39,772 nt of DNA from a virus, in IMG/VR virus record IMGVR_UViG_3300032820_000031, positions 1 to 39,772 of that record. One strand, written 5' to 3'. Numbering within the stretch: the first letter of the stretch is position 1; the number at the start of each line of letters is the position of its first letter. A program made the position numbers and the translations under genes. Below, piece after piece: positions 32,312 through 38,522 of this stretch. Under the pieces are notes generated by a model. The model saw only the letters and a list, made by a program, of their open reading frames with translations, had not been told where the DNA came from and ran no database searches.

Positions 32312-32806
32312 ATGAATATAACGACTCAAAAATTTACCGAAGATGATTTGGTTTTTGTTTGGGAAACAGGGCTTGATGCCTTTGACAGCGCACAAGAGTT
32401 AAATGATGCACTTGAAGAATTTTACGATGAAATGTCGTGCGAGGATAAAAAAAAGTTTCAGCGGCCTTTTTATCGCGCTATTTACCGAAATCCCACTAGA
32501 AGTGCATGGGTTGTAGCCACGGCGTACAGCCCTGATGAAGAGATGGATACCTTCATGGCACAGCGCTGCAGAAAAGCAAAGCTGCGCACCTCTCATTTTG
32601 ACTGGGAGATAAAATTCCAGTGTATCATGGCTGGGGATCAGTATAATACAGAGTGCAAGTTTATCCGCGACTCAATCGAGATGCTCGAAACAAAATATAA
32701 TTTGTATGAAGAGAAGTACCTGATGTCGATTCGCGGTAAGCTGCATAAGCTGGCAATTAATCGTCCTATCTTAAAGCCCGTAGAAAATTTTTTAAAGGGT
32801 AACTAA
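32312..32806 (+). CDS. Unknown 164-aa protein in the rightward operon
   Basis: The ATG follows a GGAG Shine-Dalgarno and lies five bases after the Xre stop. The product is acidic at its N-terminus, helical, and rich in aromatic residues and Lys/Glu. It has a central KKKFQRPFYRAIYRNP and a C-terminal helix NLYEEKYLMSIRGKLHKLAI. No domain is recognised. Co-transcription with the repressor gene suggests an immunity or early function. Confidence 0.65.
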   Translation: MNITTQKFTEDDLVFVWETGLDAFDSAQELNDALEEFYDEMSCEDKKKFQRPFYRAIYRNPTRSAWVVATAYSPDEEMDTFMAQRCRKAKLRTSHFDWEIKFQCIMAGDQYNTECKFIRDSIEMLETKYNLYEEKYLMSIRGKLHKLAINRPILKPVENFLKGN

Positions 32807-32882
32807 GGATGCTGCATAAAATATAGGGCAAGTAGCTGCATATCTTTTCACCAGCCGCCTGTCCTTTTTATTTAAATTAAAA

Positions 32883-32897
32883 TCCCGAGATTTGACA
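32883..32897. promoter_or_regulatory. CCCGAG/TTGACA element in the 32807-32922 gap
   Basis: TCCCGAG is followed three bases later by TTGACA, reminiscent of the two leftward promoters at 31827-31856 and 38074-38102, where both motifs are also close together. A good -10 is missing at the right distance, so it could be an operator or a weak promoter for the following genes. The remaining gap holds a direct repeat of GCTGCATA. Confidence 0.35.
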
Positions 32898-32922
32898 AAT
32901 AACCGTAAATATGGAGAATAGC

Positions 32923-33174
32923 ATGCATTATGATTTGTACCAGGACATAGACCCAGGGCTTACAGCAACGACTTTACCAAAGCCAAAGAGGTCTAAAGAA
33001 AGCAGGGAACGAAGCAGCCGGGGGATCACAATCGGCAAGGCAAGAAACAACGGAGACAGGGAAATCGATATTGCGATACGGATGCTATGCAAAGAATTAG
33101 GGACACCAAATTTAAGCCAACGGCAGGCACACGCAATCTTGGTCAAACGATATTTAGACGGGAGAGACAAGTGA
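32923..33174 (+). CDS. Small basic protein, unknown
   Basis: Start is taken at the ATG at 32923, which has GGAG 7 bases upstream; an in-frame ATG four codons earlier is possible. The 83-aa product has a Lys/Arg/Ser-rich middle (PKPKRSKESRERSSRG) and a helical C-terminus (NNGDREIDIAIRMLCKELG). The stop overlaps the next ATG as TGATG. No family is recognised; nucleic acid binding is possible from its charge. Confidence 0.6.
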   Translation: MHYDLYQDIDPGLTATTLPKPKRSKESRERSSRGITIGKARNNGDREIDIAIRMLCKELGTPNLSQRQAHAILVKRYLDGRDK

Positions 33175-33278
33175 TGTTTTGGAAAGAATTAATCAAAGAT
33201 ATTTTGTGTTTTGTTTTTACAATGATGTTACCGGTGGTTGGGCTTTTTTACCTTGTCGCTTTTGGGATCATCCAATGA
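33174..33278 (+). CDS. 34-aa hydrophobic membrane microprotein
   Basis: The ATG overlaps the preceding stop (TGATG) and the stop overlaps the next start (ATGA). After MFWKELIKD, a hydrophobic segment of about 22 residues (ILCFVFTMMLPVVGLFYLVAFG) forms a single membrane span. Such a tightly coupled pair suggests real translation. Role unknown. Confidence 0.65.
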   Translation: MFWKELIKDILCFVFTMMLPVVGLFYLVAFGIIQ

Positions 33279-33400
33279 GGTTCGCCAGACTCCTGGCAGC
33301 TTATCGGGGAGCAGCTGAACAAAAAGGCACCCTGCCTGCAATGGTTAAATCTTTTGGCGAACACCGGCATATTCATGGAGATAAGGGTGCCACCCGATGA
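33275..33400 (+). CDS. 41-aa microprotein upstream of the exonuclease gene
   Basis: The ATG overlaps the preceding stop as ATGA and the stop overlaps the exonuclease start as ATGA. The product (MRFARLLAAYRGAAEQKGTLPAMVK...) is basic with an amphipathic N-terminal helix and several histidines (EHRHIHGDKG). Its exact fit between two coupled genes supports translation. Function is unknown; it may be a regulator of the nuclease. Confidence 0.6.
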   Translation: MRFARLLAAYRGAAEQKGTLPAMVKSFGEHRHIHGDKGATR

Positions 33401-34245
33401 TTTATTCTGACGACTTGCCAGAGGCAAAAAAGATACGGGCGGCATTCGCTAAGTTTGGCATTGATATGCTGTCTTACACGACCATCTACCGGGCTAAAGA
33501 TTCAACGCCGTCTTTCTTATTAAAACTATCCACACATAAAGACGATGATCTTGGCCTTCCTGGGCACATAGGCAATGCGACAGAGCGAGGCATAGTCGCT
33601 GCCCTGGTTGATCAGTCTATGCCGATTGATCGTGCGGTCCAGTATGCAATGGATTATATCGAGCCGCACCTGCAGTTTATGGAAGAGAAAAAACGAGAGC
33701 GTCACTTAAAGCAAACTGAGTCGCGGGTGAAAACCGGCATCGATCAGCTGCGGCCTCTCGGCGTACCAGATATGCCAAAGACCTGGTATCCAGGATCTAC
33801 TGATTTCAAAGACCAAAGATATTTCCAGTACAATCCTGAGTGGTCACCGGTCCCTATAAAGCTGTGGGCTGACCTTGTGTATGACGACCAGGGCCTGATG
33901 ATTGATATAAAAGCACCAGGTGCTGCACCTCGGCCTGGCATGATTGATAACTACATGCTGCAGGGCGCCCTCTACACAGCCGCTAATAACATGGCGTTTA
34001 AAACATTTGTCGCTCTGCCGAGCGTCAACAATTTCAAAGAGCAAAGATTTTCCTGGCACGATCTTGATGATCCTGCCCGGCACTTGAATAGAGCCAAGCA
34101 TCTTATTGGCGCTATAGGAAAGCTGCTTACCCTGGGCGACAGCGTTGAGGAAATAGCAGCATATGTCGTGCCTGATTGGAATCACTTCCGGGTTGATGGC
34201 CCGAGAGCCAAACAGGGGTTTAAAGAAATATTTTTATTTGATTAG
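33397..34245 (+). CDS. PD-(D/E)XK exonuclease (RecB/Cas4-like)
   Basis: The 282-aa product shows GNATERG with Glu63, then KLWADLVYDDQGLMIDIKAPG with Asp159 as the motif II Asp, Asp170 and Lys172, followed by the Q-x-x-x-Y helix QGALYTAA (Gln189, Tyr193). This is the order of RecB-type nucleases used for end resection. The next gene is an SSB-like protein, the usual exonuclease-SSB partnership in phage recombination, although no annealing protein is visible. A long charged helix lies at about residues 85-115. Confidence 0.8.
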   Translation: MIYSDDLPEAKKIRAAFAKFGIDMLSYTTIYRAKDSTPSFLLKLSTHKDDDLGLPGHIGNATERGIVAALVDQSMPIDRAVQYAMDYIEPHLQFMEEKKRERHLKQTESRVKTGIDQLRPLGVPDMPKTWYPGSTDFKDQRYFQYNPEWSPVPIKLWADLVYDDQGLMIDIKAPGAAPRPGMIDNYMLQGALYTAANNMAFKTFVALPSVNNFKEQRFSWHDLDDPARHLNRAKHLIGAIGKLLTLGDSVEEIAAYVVPDWNHFRVDGPRAKQGFKEIFLFD

Positions 34246-34254
34246 GAGAAAACT

Positions 34255-34842
34255 ATGAGTGGAATAGACGCATTTATAACAGCAGCTGACTCTGGCGGGG
34301 GATACGCACCCAGGCTTGAGTGGAATGGGCAGAGAGGCTTTTTTAAATTTCACGATGAGCAGATGGTGCCCAGCGCCAAAAATAAACTGGTTATGTTTGT
34401 TGATGTTCACAATGGTGATTACGGCTACAGACAATGGGTGCAAGCTGTAGATGACGATGGCAACCCAATAGTTGACAAGAGGCACCCGGAAGACGCTCGG
34501 GCAAAAATTGGTGAGCCAATGCCGCCTGCTCCAGCTTCATACGGTCAGAAAGACGGCGCTAAACTTGCTGTTTGGTGGCCTGGTTATTTAGCCGAGGGTG
34601 ATGTTACTGGCCCGTTTGAATGGGCTTGTGTCGGCAAGGTTTTGACTGATGCCTGTAAGCCATTGTTGGTTCACTGGAATAAAGAAAAGCCAACGAAAGA
34701 ACAATGCATGAAGCTGACTATCGATAAAGTCGGTGAGGCTGGTTCAAACAAAAATCCTTTCCCAGAGATTTCCTTCGAGATCGTCGCTATGCCGCCAGAA
34801 TTGCTGGGCACTAGCGCATCTGATGAGGAAGTGCCTTTCTAA
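34255..34842 (+). CDS. Putative single-stranded DNA-binding protein
   Basis: The 195-aa product has a beta-rich core (LEWNGQRGFFKFHDEQMVP, KLVMFVDVHNGDYGYRQWVQA and GPFEWACVGKVL). It ends with ASDEEVPF, which matches the acidic, Phe-terminated tail by which SSB proteins recruit partners. The gene follows the exonuclease after 9 bases with a strong AGGAGAAAA Shine-Dalgarno. Length and tail fit phage SSB. The fold is inferred, since it does not resemble the usual OB-fold sequence pattern. Confidence 0.6.
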   Translation: MSGIDAFITAADSGGGYAPRLEWNGQRGFFKFHDEQMVPSAKNKLVMFVDVHNGDYGYRQWVQAVDDDGNPIVDKRHPEDARAKIGEPMPPAPASYGQKDGAKLAVWWPGYLAEGDVTGPFEWACVGKVLTDACKPLLVHWNKEKPTKEQCMKLTIDKVGEAGSNKNPFPEISFEIVAMPPELLGTSASDEEVPF

Positions 34843-34844
34843 CG

Positions 34845-35102
34845 GTGGTCGTTAGGAACCCCCCGGAGAGCATAGGCAGCGGCAACTCCGGGGGGATTTT
34901 TAAGCTGCATCAACATAGACGCATTATCATTACAGAGGATCTTGAGACAAACGAGATATTGTTAAGTGTCTTCAACCCGCATTGCCGGGAGCCGGTAATT
35001 AGAGCATCCCTGTCAGATGATGAGTGTTTATCTAAAGGCGCCGAATTAATCGCCAAGTGCCGTAACAGAATTAGAAGGAATAGAAAATTTGAGGTTGATT
35101 GA
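34845..35102 (+). CDS. Unknown small protein, uncertain start
   Basis: The open frame has no ATG near its start; the GTG at 34845 would overlap a strong terminator hairpin, so translation may begin further downstream at an unusual codon near 34910. The later sequence (HRRIIITEDLETNEILLSVFNPHC, SDDECLSKGAELIAKCRNRIRRNRK) looks like a real protein with a basic tail. It runs into the next gene by 14 bases. No family is recognised. Confidence 0.45.
   Translation: MVVRNPPESIGSGNSGGIFKLHQHRRIIITEDLETNEILLSVFNPHCREPVIRASLSDDECLSKGAELIAKCRNRIRRNRKFEVD
34859..34902 (+). terminator. Rightward intrinsic terminator after the SSB-like gene
   Basis: CCCCCCGGAG (34859-34868) and CTCCGGGGGG (34886-34895) form a perfect 10-bp GC stem, followed by ATTTTTAA. 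This ends or attenuates the exonuclease-SSB transcript. Downstream genes need read-through or another promoter, which I do not see. Confidence 0.85.
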
Positions 35103-35334
35103 TTTTGGTAAAAGTTATGGGAACATCAAAGTGCCGGATGCGAAAGTAGATATAGAATTTAAATGGTCTGATGGAAAATTTTGCATACAGATTTCTGAGC
35201 CTATTAAAGATGCGACAAAGAACTCCGGCTGGTCGGAGCCGCAAAGTCACCATATAAGACAGCTGCAAATGGATGACAGTCAGGCAGCATTGTTTTTTCA
35301 GAAAGGCATCAAGTGTTTCAAAGAGGGAGAGTAG
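35089..35334 (+). CDS. Unknown small protein, probable TTG start
   Basis: No ATG fits, so the start is a TTG at 35089 or 35095 within the overlap with the preceding gene. The 81-aa product (IDFGKSYGNIKVPDAKVDIEFKWSDGKFCIQIS..., SHHIRQLQMDDSQAALFFQKGI) appears to be a small alpha/beta protein. No family is recognised. Confidence 0.45.
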   Translation: MRLIDFGKSYGNIKVPDAKVDIEFKWSDGKFCIQISEPIKDATKNSGWSEPQSHHIRQLQMDDSQAALFFQKGIKCFKEGE

Positions 35335-35336
35335 TT

Positions 35337-35687
35337 ATGAGTAAAAAAATTAACATTGATTCGCACTATCCATTACCTGAAAGAAATTACGAAAAGCCGT
35401 TAATTGAATTACCATTTGCTGAGTTAGAGGTTCATCAAAGTTTTAAGTTGGCCTTTCAAGAGCTTCTCGATGCATATGAAGAGCGACACAACTACCAACA
35501 TCCATCAATTAAAAAAGTCGATAAGGCTCACGATAAAGATAAGTGCAAAGAAGAGACCTTGCGCGGATATTTTATGACGGAAAAAACAAAAATGAAGCAG
35601 CGCAACATGAACATTTGGAATAACCGTACTTTTGCATACCGTTACATACCGGAAGCTGAAGAGTTGAGGTGCTGGAGAATGTCCTAA
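35337..35687 (+). CDS. Unknown 116-aa protein
   Basis: The ATG at 35337 is chosen because GGGAG precedes it; a frame upstream without a good site was rejected. The product is helical and charged, with a patch of Lys/Asp (KKVDKAHDKDKCKEET) and an aromatic C-terminus (IWNNRTFAYRYIPEAEELRCW). Its stop overlaps the next ATG as TAATG. No domain is recognised. Confidence 0.6.
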   Translation: MSKKINIDSHYPLPERNYEKPLIELPFAELEVHQSFKLAFQELLDAYEERHNYQHPSIKKVDKAHDKDKCKEETLRGYFMTEKTKMKQRNMNIWNNRTFAYRYIPEAEELRCWRMS

Positions 35688-35947
35688 TGTACGCTTTTAA
35701 AATTATCGCCCTGCTTGGCGCCTTGTGGACAGACAACGTCAGCGCCTATACAACCGGTACTTTGATAATTCAAAGCGGTTATGTGTTTGAAACTAAATTG
35801 GATTGTGCGATAGCTATTGGTGACGAGTTAGCATCGCAAGACGATAGTTTGATGTCGCAGATAGAAGGTGTGCAAGACACGCTATGCATCCAACAGCCTC
35901 AACCACTCATCCTGGTTATACCTAAAAGAAACCCCAGGAGACTTTAG
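35687..35947 (+). CDS. Exported small protein of unknown function
   Basis: The ATG at 35687 overlaps the preceding stop and follows a GGAG site. The 86-aa product has an N-terminal hydrophobic segment (YAFKIIALLGALWTDNVSA) that reads like a signal peptide with an Ala-x-Ala-like end. Two cysteines follow (about residues 40 and 66). An exported or periplasmic role is inferred; it is immediately followed by the AlpA gene. Confidence 0.55.
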   Translation: MYAFKIIALLGALWTDNVSAYTTGTLIIQSGYVFETKLDCAIAIGDELASQDDSLMSQIEGVQDTLCIQQPQPLILVIPKRNPRRL

Positions 35948-36133
35948 ATGCCTAAATTAATACCTGTCAGGGAAGTGATGCAGCGCCTGGATATCAGCAA
36001 GTCAACTTTATACAGACACGTTGCGAAGGGGGAGCTGCCCAAGATCCATACACGCTGCAACAAATCATTCTTTCTGATGGAAGAGTACAACCGGTATGAA
36101 GAAACCGGTGATTGGAGACTAGCCAAGAATTAA
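35948..36133 (+). CDS. AlpA-like excisionase / MerR-type HTH
   Basis: The 61-aa product PKLIPVREVMQRLDISKSTLYRHVAKGELP is the AlpA/excisionase HTH pattern, in which the helix-turn-helix is followed by a wing. A clear AGGAG Shine-Dalgarno precedes the ATG. The end of the gene overlaps the end of the convergent integrase gene by 15 bases. Such proteins direct integrase towards excision and bend DNA in the attachment region. It may also act as a transcription regulator. Confidence 0.8.
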   Translation: MPKLIPVREVMQRLDISKSTLYRHVAKGELPKIHTRCNKSFFLMEEYNRYEETGDWRLAKN

Positions 36134-37498
36134 CTTGGCGTAGTCTTCCACAAGTACCTTTCTCATGTCCCAACGAACATCCCGGTCATAGGCTCTTCTC
36201 ACCTTACCGCCGTCTAGTGTGTGGTCTAACTGCAGCTCTATAGCATCGTGCGAGTATTTGCCGTTTCCTGGGTTGTTGGGATCTTGCTGTGCCTCGGCCC
36301 AGGTTTGAAACGTGCTGCGGTTTGTGCCATGCGGCGTAGCTGGGTAACCTTCGACACCCATGCCGAGTGGACAGAAACGATGCAGCGCAGCTGATACTCG
36401 CTCATTCTGTATTGGGTTAACACCAGTAAAATCTTCGGCAGAGATTCCGTTTCTTTTAGATGCGCCGAGCTTTTTGTTTCTGCCAGCTGGGTCAGCTGCA
36501 AAAATATAGTCGTCGTCATCTACACCCTCATGGTCTTTAATGTCGTTGCGTTGACGGTAAGCCAACAACCATTCGGCTACAACCTTGGGCACTGGCATTT
36601 GATAATCGTGCAGGCGTTTTTTGTTCACCTTCATACGAGACTTTGGAATTGTCCAGATGACATTATCCATATCGCTAAAGTCGATCTCTTTCCATTTGCC
36701 TGTCACGATTTCTTTAAGGCGCTTATGCAGCAATGGACCGATCTTACAAGCTAACCTGTCACGCTCTTTCATCTTGAGGGCGCGAGGATCGGTGTCCATT
36801 CGCTTGTACCAATCCTGCAATGCAGCAATAGACAAGCTGCCTTCGGGCTGTTCAACGTGAGCCTCTTTCAAAGGCATATGATTTTCACAAACTTTCTTTA
36901 ACAGCTTAGGAACATCCCAGGAGTAATTGAACCTGGCTTCGCCAAATAATAGAAACGCTTTGATTTGCGTAATCCATTTGTCAGCCGATGCTGTGTGCCA
37001 AAATTCTTTGATGACTTCTGCCAGGTCGTCAGAGTCAATGTCAGCAAAAGGGGTTTTATGTATTTTCTCGCAGCGTTCTAGGAGCGTTTTTTTGTACTGA
37101 TTAAACGTTACCGGTGCCACTTCTATTGGCTGACCGTCGAGCGTATTGTCGTCAGTCATGCGGCACAGAAAAATTTTTATAACCTCGAGAGTAGTCATCG
37201 CACGTTCTGCTTTTTTTAATCTGTGCTTGGCTACGACGACGCCTTCGTGAACAGCTCGTTTTAGTTTTAAAGTTTCGCCAATCGCATCGTCTAGCGAAAC
37301 AGTTGGGAAGCTGCCAAGACCGATTGGCTTGTCCTTACCATTATAACGCTGCAGGAACACCCAGCTCATGGCGCCTGATTTACGCACATTTATTTTTAGG
37401 TTTGGGTAGCCGGTGCCGAATCGTATACCGCCTTTCGACGCCAATACTTTTTTGTGCTTAGGCAGTTTTGAGATTTGAAACTCGGTTAATGTTTTCAT
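36119..37498 (-). CDS. int: Tyrosine integrase (P4-type)
   Basis: The 459-aa product has the N-terminal DUF4102-type arm-binding fold (ISKLPKHKKVLASKGGIRFG, GLGSFPTVSLDDAI), core-binding helices and a C-terminal catalytic domain. Arg260 (HKRLKEIV) and the Lys of SRMKV are present. The box II stretch is HGTNRSTFQTW (His390), the later His is LDHT (His426) and the nucleophile is Tyr437 in RRAYDRD. In HGTNR the usual Arg at His+3 is at His+4, so the alignment of box II is slightly unusual. It is preceded by a 63-aa gene with one base between and follows a GGAGAG Shine-Dalgarno. It integrates the phage into a bacterial site. Confidence 0.9.
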   Translation of the reverse strand: MKTLTEFQISKLPKHKKVLASKGGIRFGTGYPNLKINVRKSGAMSWVFLQRYNGKDKPIGLGSFPTVSLDDAIGETLKLKRAVHEGVVVAKHRLKKAERAMTTLEVIKIFLCRMTDDNTLDGQPIEVAPVTFNQYKKTLLERCEKIHKTPFADIDSDDLAEVIKEFWHTASADKWITQIKAFLLFGEARFNYSWDVPKLLKKVCENHMPLKEAHVEQPEGSLSIAALQDWYKRMDTDPRALKMKERDRLACKIGPLLHKRLKEIVTGKWKEIDFSDMDNVIWTIPKSRMKVNKKRLHDYQMPVPKVVAEWLLAYRQRNDIKDHEGVDDDDYIFAADPAGRNKKLGASKRNGISAEDFTGVNPIQNERVSAALHRFCPLGMGVEGYPATPHGTNRSTFQTWAEAQQDPNNPGNGKYSHDAIELQLDHTLDGGKVRRAYDRDVRWDMRKVLVEDYAKLILG

Positions 37499-37499
37499 T

Positions 37500-37691
37500 C
37501 TAGCTCTCCATATCTAAATTTTTGAGAGCCTGTTTTTTGGCCCGTTCAATTTCAAACTCGGAAAGATTACCCGACGCTTCAATCATCTCAGCTGTTTCTT
37601 TAGCTGAAGCTGCCTTGTCTTCATCGTCCATACCAATGGCTAGTGTCAGCGCCAAGACCAATGCTTCATAATCGTTTGTAAGTTTTTTCAT
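37500..37691 (-). CDS. Small acidic protein upstream of the integrase
   Basis: The 63-aa helical product (NDYEALVLALTLAIGMDDEDKAASAKETAEMIEASGNLSEFEIERAKKQAL) is acidic and one base before the integrase start, so it is translated with it. The ribosome-binding leader GGGAGCAAACA is identical to that of the next upstream gene. No family is recognised; a regulator or directionality partner is a guess from the context. Confidence 0.6.
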   Translation of the reverse strand: MKKLTNDYEALVLALTLAIGMDDEDKAASAKETAEMIEASGNLSEFEIERAKKQALKNLDMES

Positions 37692-37712
37692 TGTTTGCTC
37701 CCTGGTAAAGTT

Positions 37713-37726
37713 GGGGCCGAAGCCCC
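37713..37726 (-). promoter_or_regulatory. UUCG-tetraloop hairpin between the small integrase-operon genes
   Basis: The leftward RNA would form GGGGC-UUCG-GCCCC, a very stable stem. There is no clear U-run, so it may set mRNA stability or partly terminate transcription before the 63-aa and integrase genes. Confidence 0.65.
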
Positions 37727-37731
37727 GTTAA

Positions 37732-38031
37732 TTAGCCAACCTTACTTACTCGGTCTACATCGCAATGCTTTGCGTAAAATGCATCATCCAGCCAAACTTC
37801 ATATGGCACAAAAGAAATTTCGTATTCGGTCACTGGCTTTGACTTACCGCCAAATACGTTCTCAATGATTTGCACTGTGTAGGCTTCATAGCCGCCCTCA
37901 CATACGCCCTTCTTGATAACGTGACCAATGAGATAGCTATCTGCGCGGTCAGGTGTAGGTGCGAAGTGGTAGGCTTTAATTACATCGCCAACATTGGCTA
38001 CATTGCTGTGATTGATTTCTGTATGTGACAT
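37732..38031 (-). CDS. Small protein at the head of the integrase operon, unknown
   Basis: The ATG at 38029-38031 is used because GGGAGCAAACA precedes it exactly as in the 63-aa gene; an upstream in-frame ATG lacks that site. The 99-aa product (ANVGDVIKAYHFAPTPDRADSYLIGHVIKKGVCEGGYEAYTVQIIENVFGGK) reads like a small beta-barrel/SH3-like fold with an acidic tail. No family is recognised. Confidence 0.65.
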   Translation of the reverse strand: MSHTEINHSNVANVGDVIKAYHFAPTPDRADSYLIGHVIKKGVCEGGYEAYTVQIIENVFGGKSKPVTEYEISFVPYEVWLDDAFYAKHCDVDRVSKVG

Positions 38032-38073
38032 TGTTTGCTCCCGGTTAAAATGTGTCTGTGTCTTATACATATA

Positions 38074-38102
38074 TATGTAGGAACTCGGGATTGTATTGTC
38101 AA
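38074..38102 (-). promoter_or_regulatory. Leftward promoter of the integrase operon
   Basis: On the minus strand TTGACA and TACATA are separated by 17 bases, followed by TATATGTA. This is a near-consensus sigma70 promoter. CCCGAG occurs in the spacer, as in the promoter at 31827-31856. The promoter lies beside the TTGTATGACTTG repeats. Confidence 0.75.
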
Positions 38103-38107
38103 GGCTG

Positions 38108-38131
38108 TTGTATGACTTGTTGTATGACTTG
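38108..38131 (+). repeat. Perfect 12-bp tandem repeat TTGTATGACTTG, left pair
   Basis: Two head-to-tail perfect copies of TTGTATGACTTG. The pair is matched by another pair at 38349-38372, in the same orientation, 241 bp away, with the GGGAC arrays in between. This flanking layout is that of arm-type sites. Confidence 0.9.
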
Positions 38132-38150
38132 AATCGATTTTTGGTCTTTA

Positions 38151-38272
38151 TTGGGACATCCTGGGACGCCCTGGGACAGCAACAAGTTACAAAGATGGCG
38201 GGATTAATTCAATGTTTTCAAGGGGTTGGGACTTGCTGGGACGGTTTGGGACAACATAGGACAAAATAGAAC
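38151..38272 (+). repeat. Helically phased TGGGAC iteron arrays
   Basis: TTGGGAC or CTGGGAC starts at 38151, 38161 and 38171, and again at 38226, 38236 and 38246, continued by ATAGGAC (38256) and ATAGAAC (38266). Every step within an array is exactly 10 bp, so all sites face the same side of the helix. The arrays are separated by 48 bases (38178-38225) that hold no repeat. Candidate uses are integrase or excisionase arm sites and initiator iterons. Confidence 0.9.
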
Positions 38273-38348
38273 AACGTCCGATTACGGTACATCGCTAAGT
38301 TTAAAAACGTAATAAAAACAAATAGTTACACATATGCGATATAGTGCG

Positions 38349-38372
38349 TTGTATGACTTGTTGTCTGATTAT
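38349..38372 (+). repeat. 12-bp repeat pair TTGTATGACTTG, right pair (second copy decayed)
   Basis: TTGTATGACTTG (38349-38360) is perfect, and TTGTCTGATTAT (38361-38372) is a diverged copy that runs into the end of the 49-aa gene. See the left pair at 38108-38131. The stretch 38273-38348 between the arrays and this pair is AT-rich and holds no gene that I can support. Confidence 0.75.
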
Positions 38373-38518
38373 TTTTTATCGTTGTAGAGGATAAAGAGCT
38401 GGGCAACCTTCTGTTCGATCACCTGGATGCGAGTATACATCTGAGCCAAAACTATAACAAGCGTTATGCCTGACAGGAAGATAGGCCATCCTGCAGAGAT
38501 CCAAGCAGTTAAATCCAT
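38369..38518 (-). CDS. 49-aa membrane microprotein at the end of the lysis genes
   Basis: Starting at the ATG at 38516-38518 after AAGGGTAAG, the product MDLTAWISAGWPIFLSGITL... has one hydrophobic span (about residues 8-24) and a charged helical tail (YTRIQVIEQKVAQLFILYNDKK). It follows the lysozyme stop by four bases. The layout suits a spanin, an antiholin or a small holin, but no family is recognised; there is no lipoprotein partner in view. Confidence 0.65.
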   Translation of the reverse strand: MDLTAWISAGWPIFLSGITLVIVLAQMYTRIQVIEQKVAQLFILYNDKK

Positions 38519-38522
38519 CAGC

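Noticed and set aside
32892-32920. Rightward promoter TTGACA with AGAATA
   Set aside because: The -10 is poor and the transcript would start at or beyond the chosen ATG; kept only as a possible regulatory element.
38100-38380. CRISPR array
   Set aside because: The repeats are 6-12 bases at 10-12-bp steps, without the 25-35-base repeat and spacer structure.
38390-38440. tRNA-like GTTCGATC stretch considered as an attachment core or T-arm
   Set aside because: It lies in the coding sequence of the 49-aa membrane protein, and no cloverleaf or acceptor stem can be drawn.
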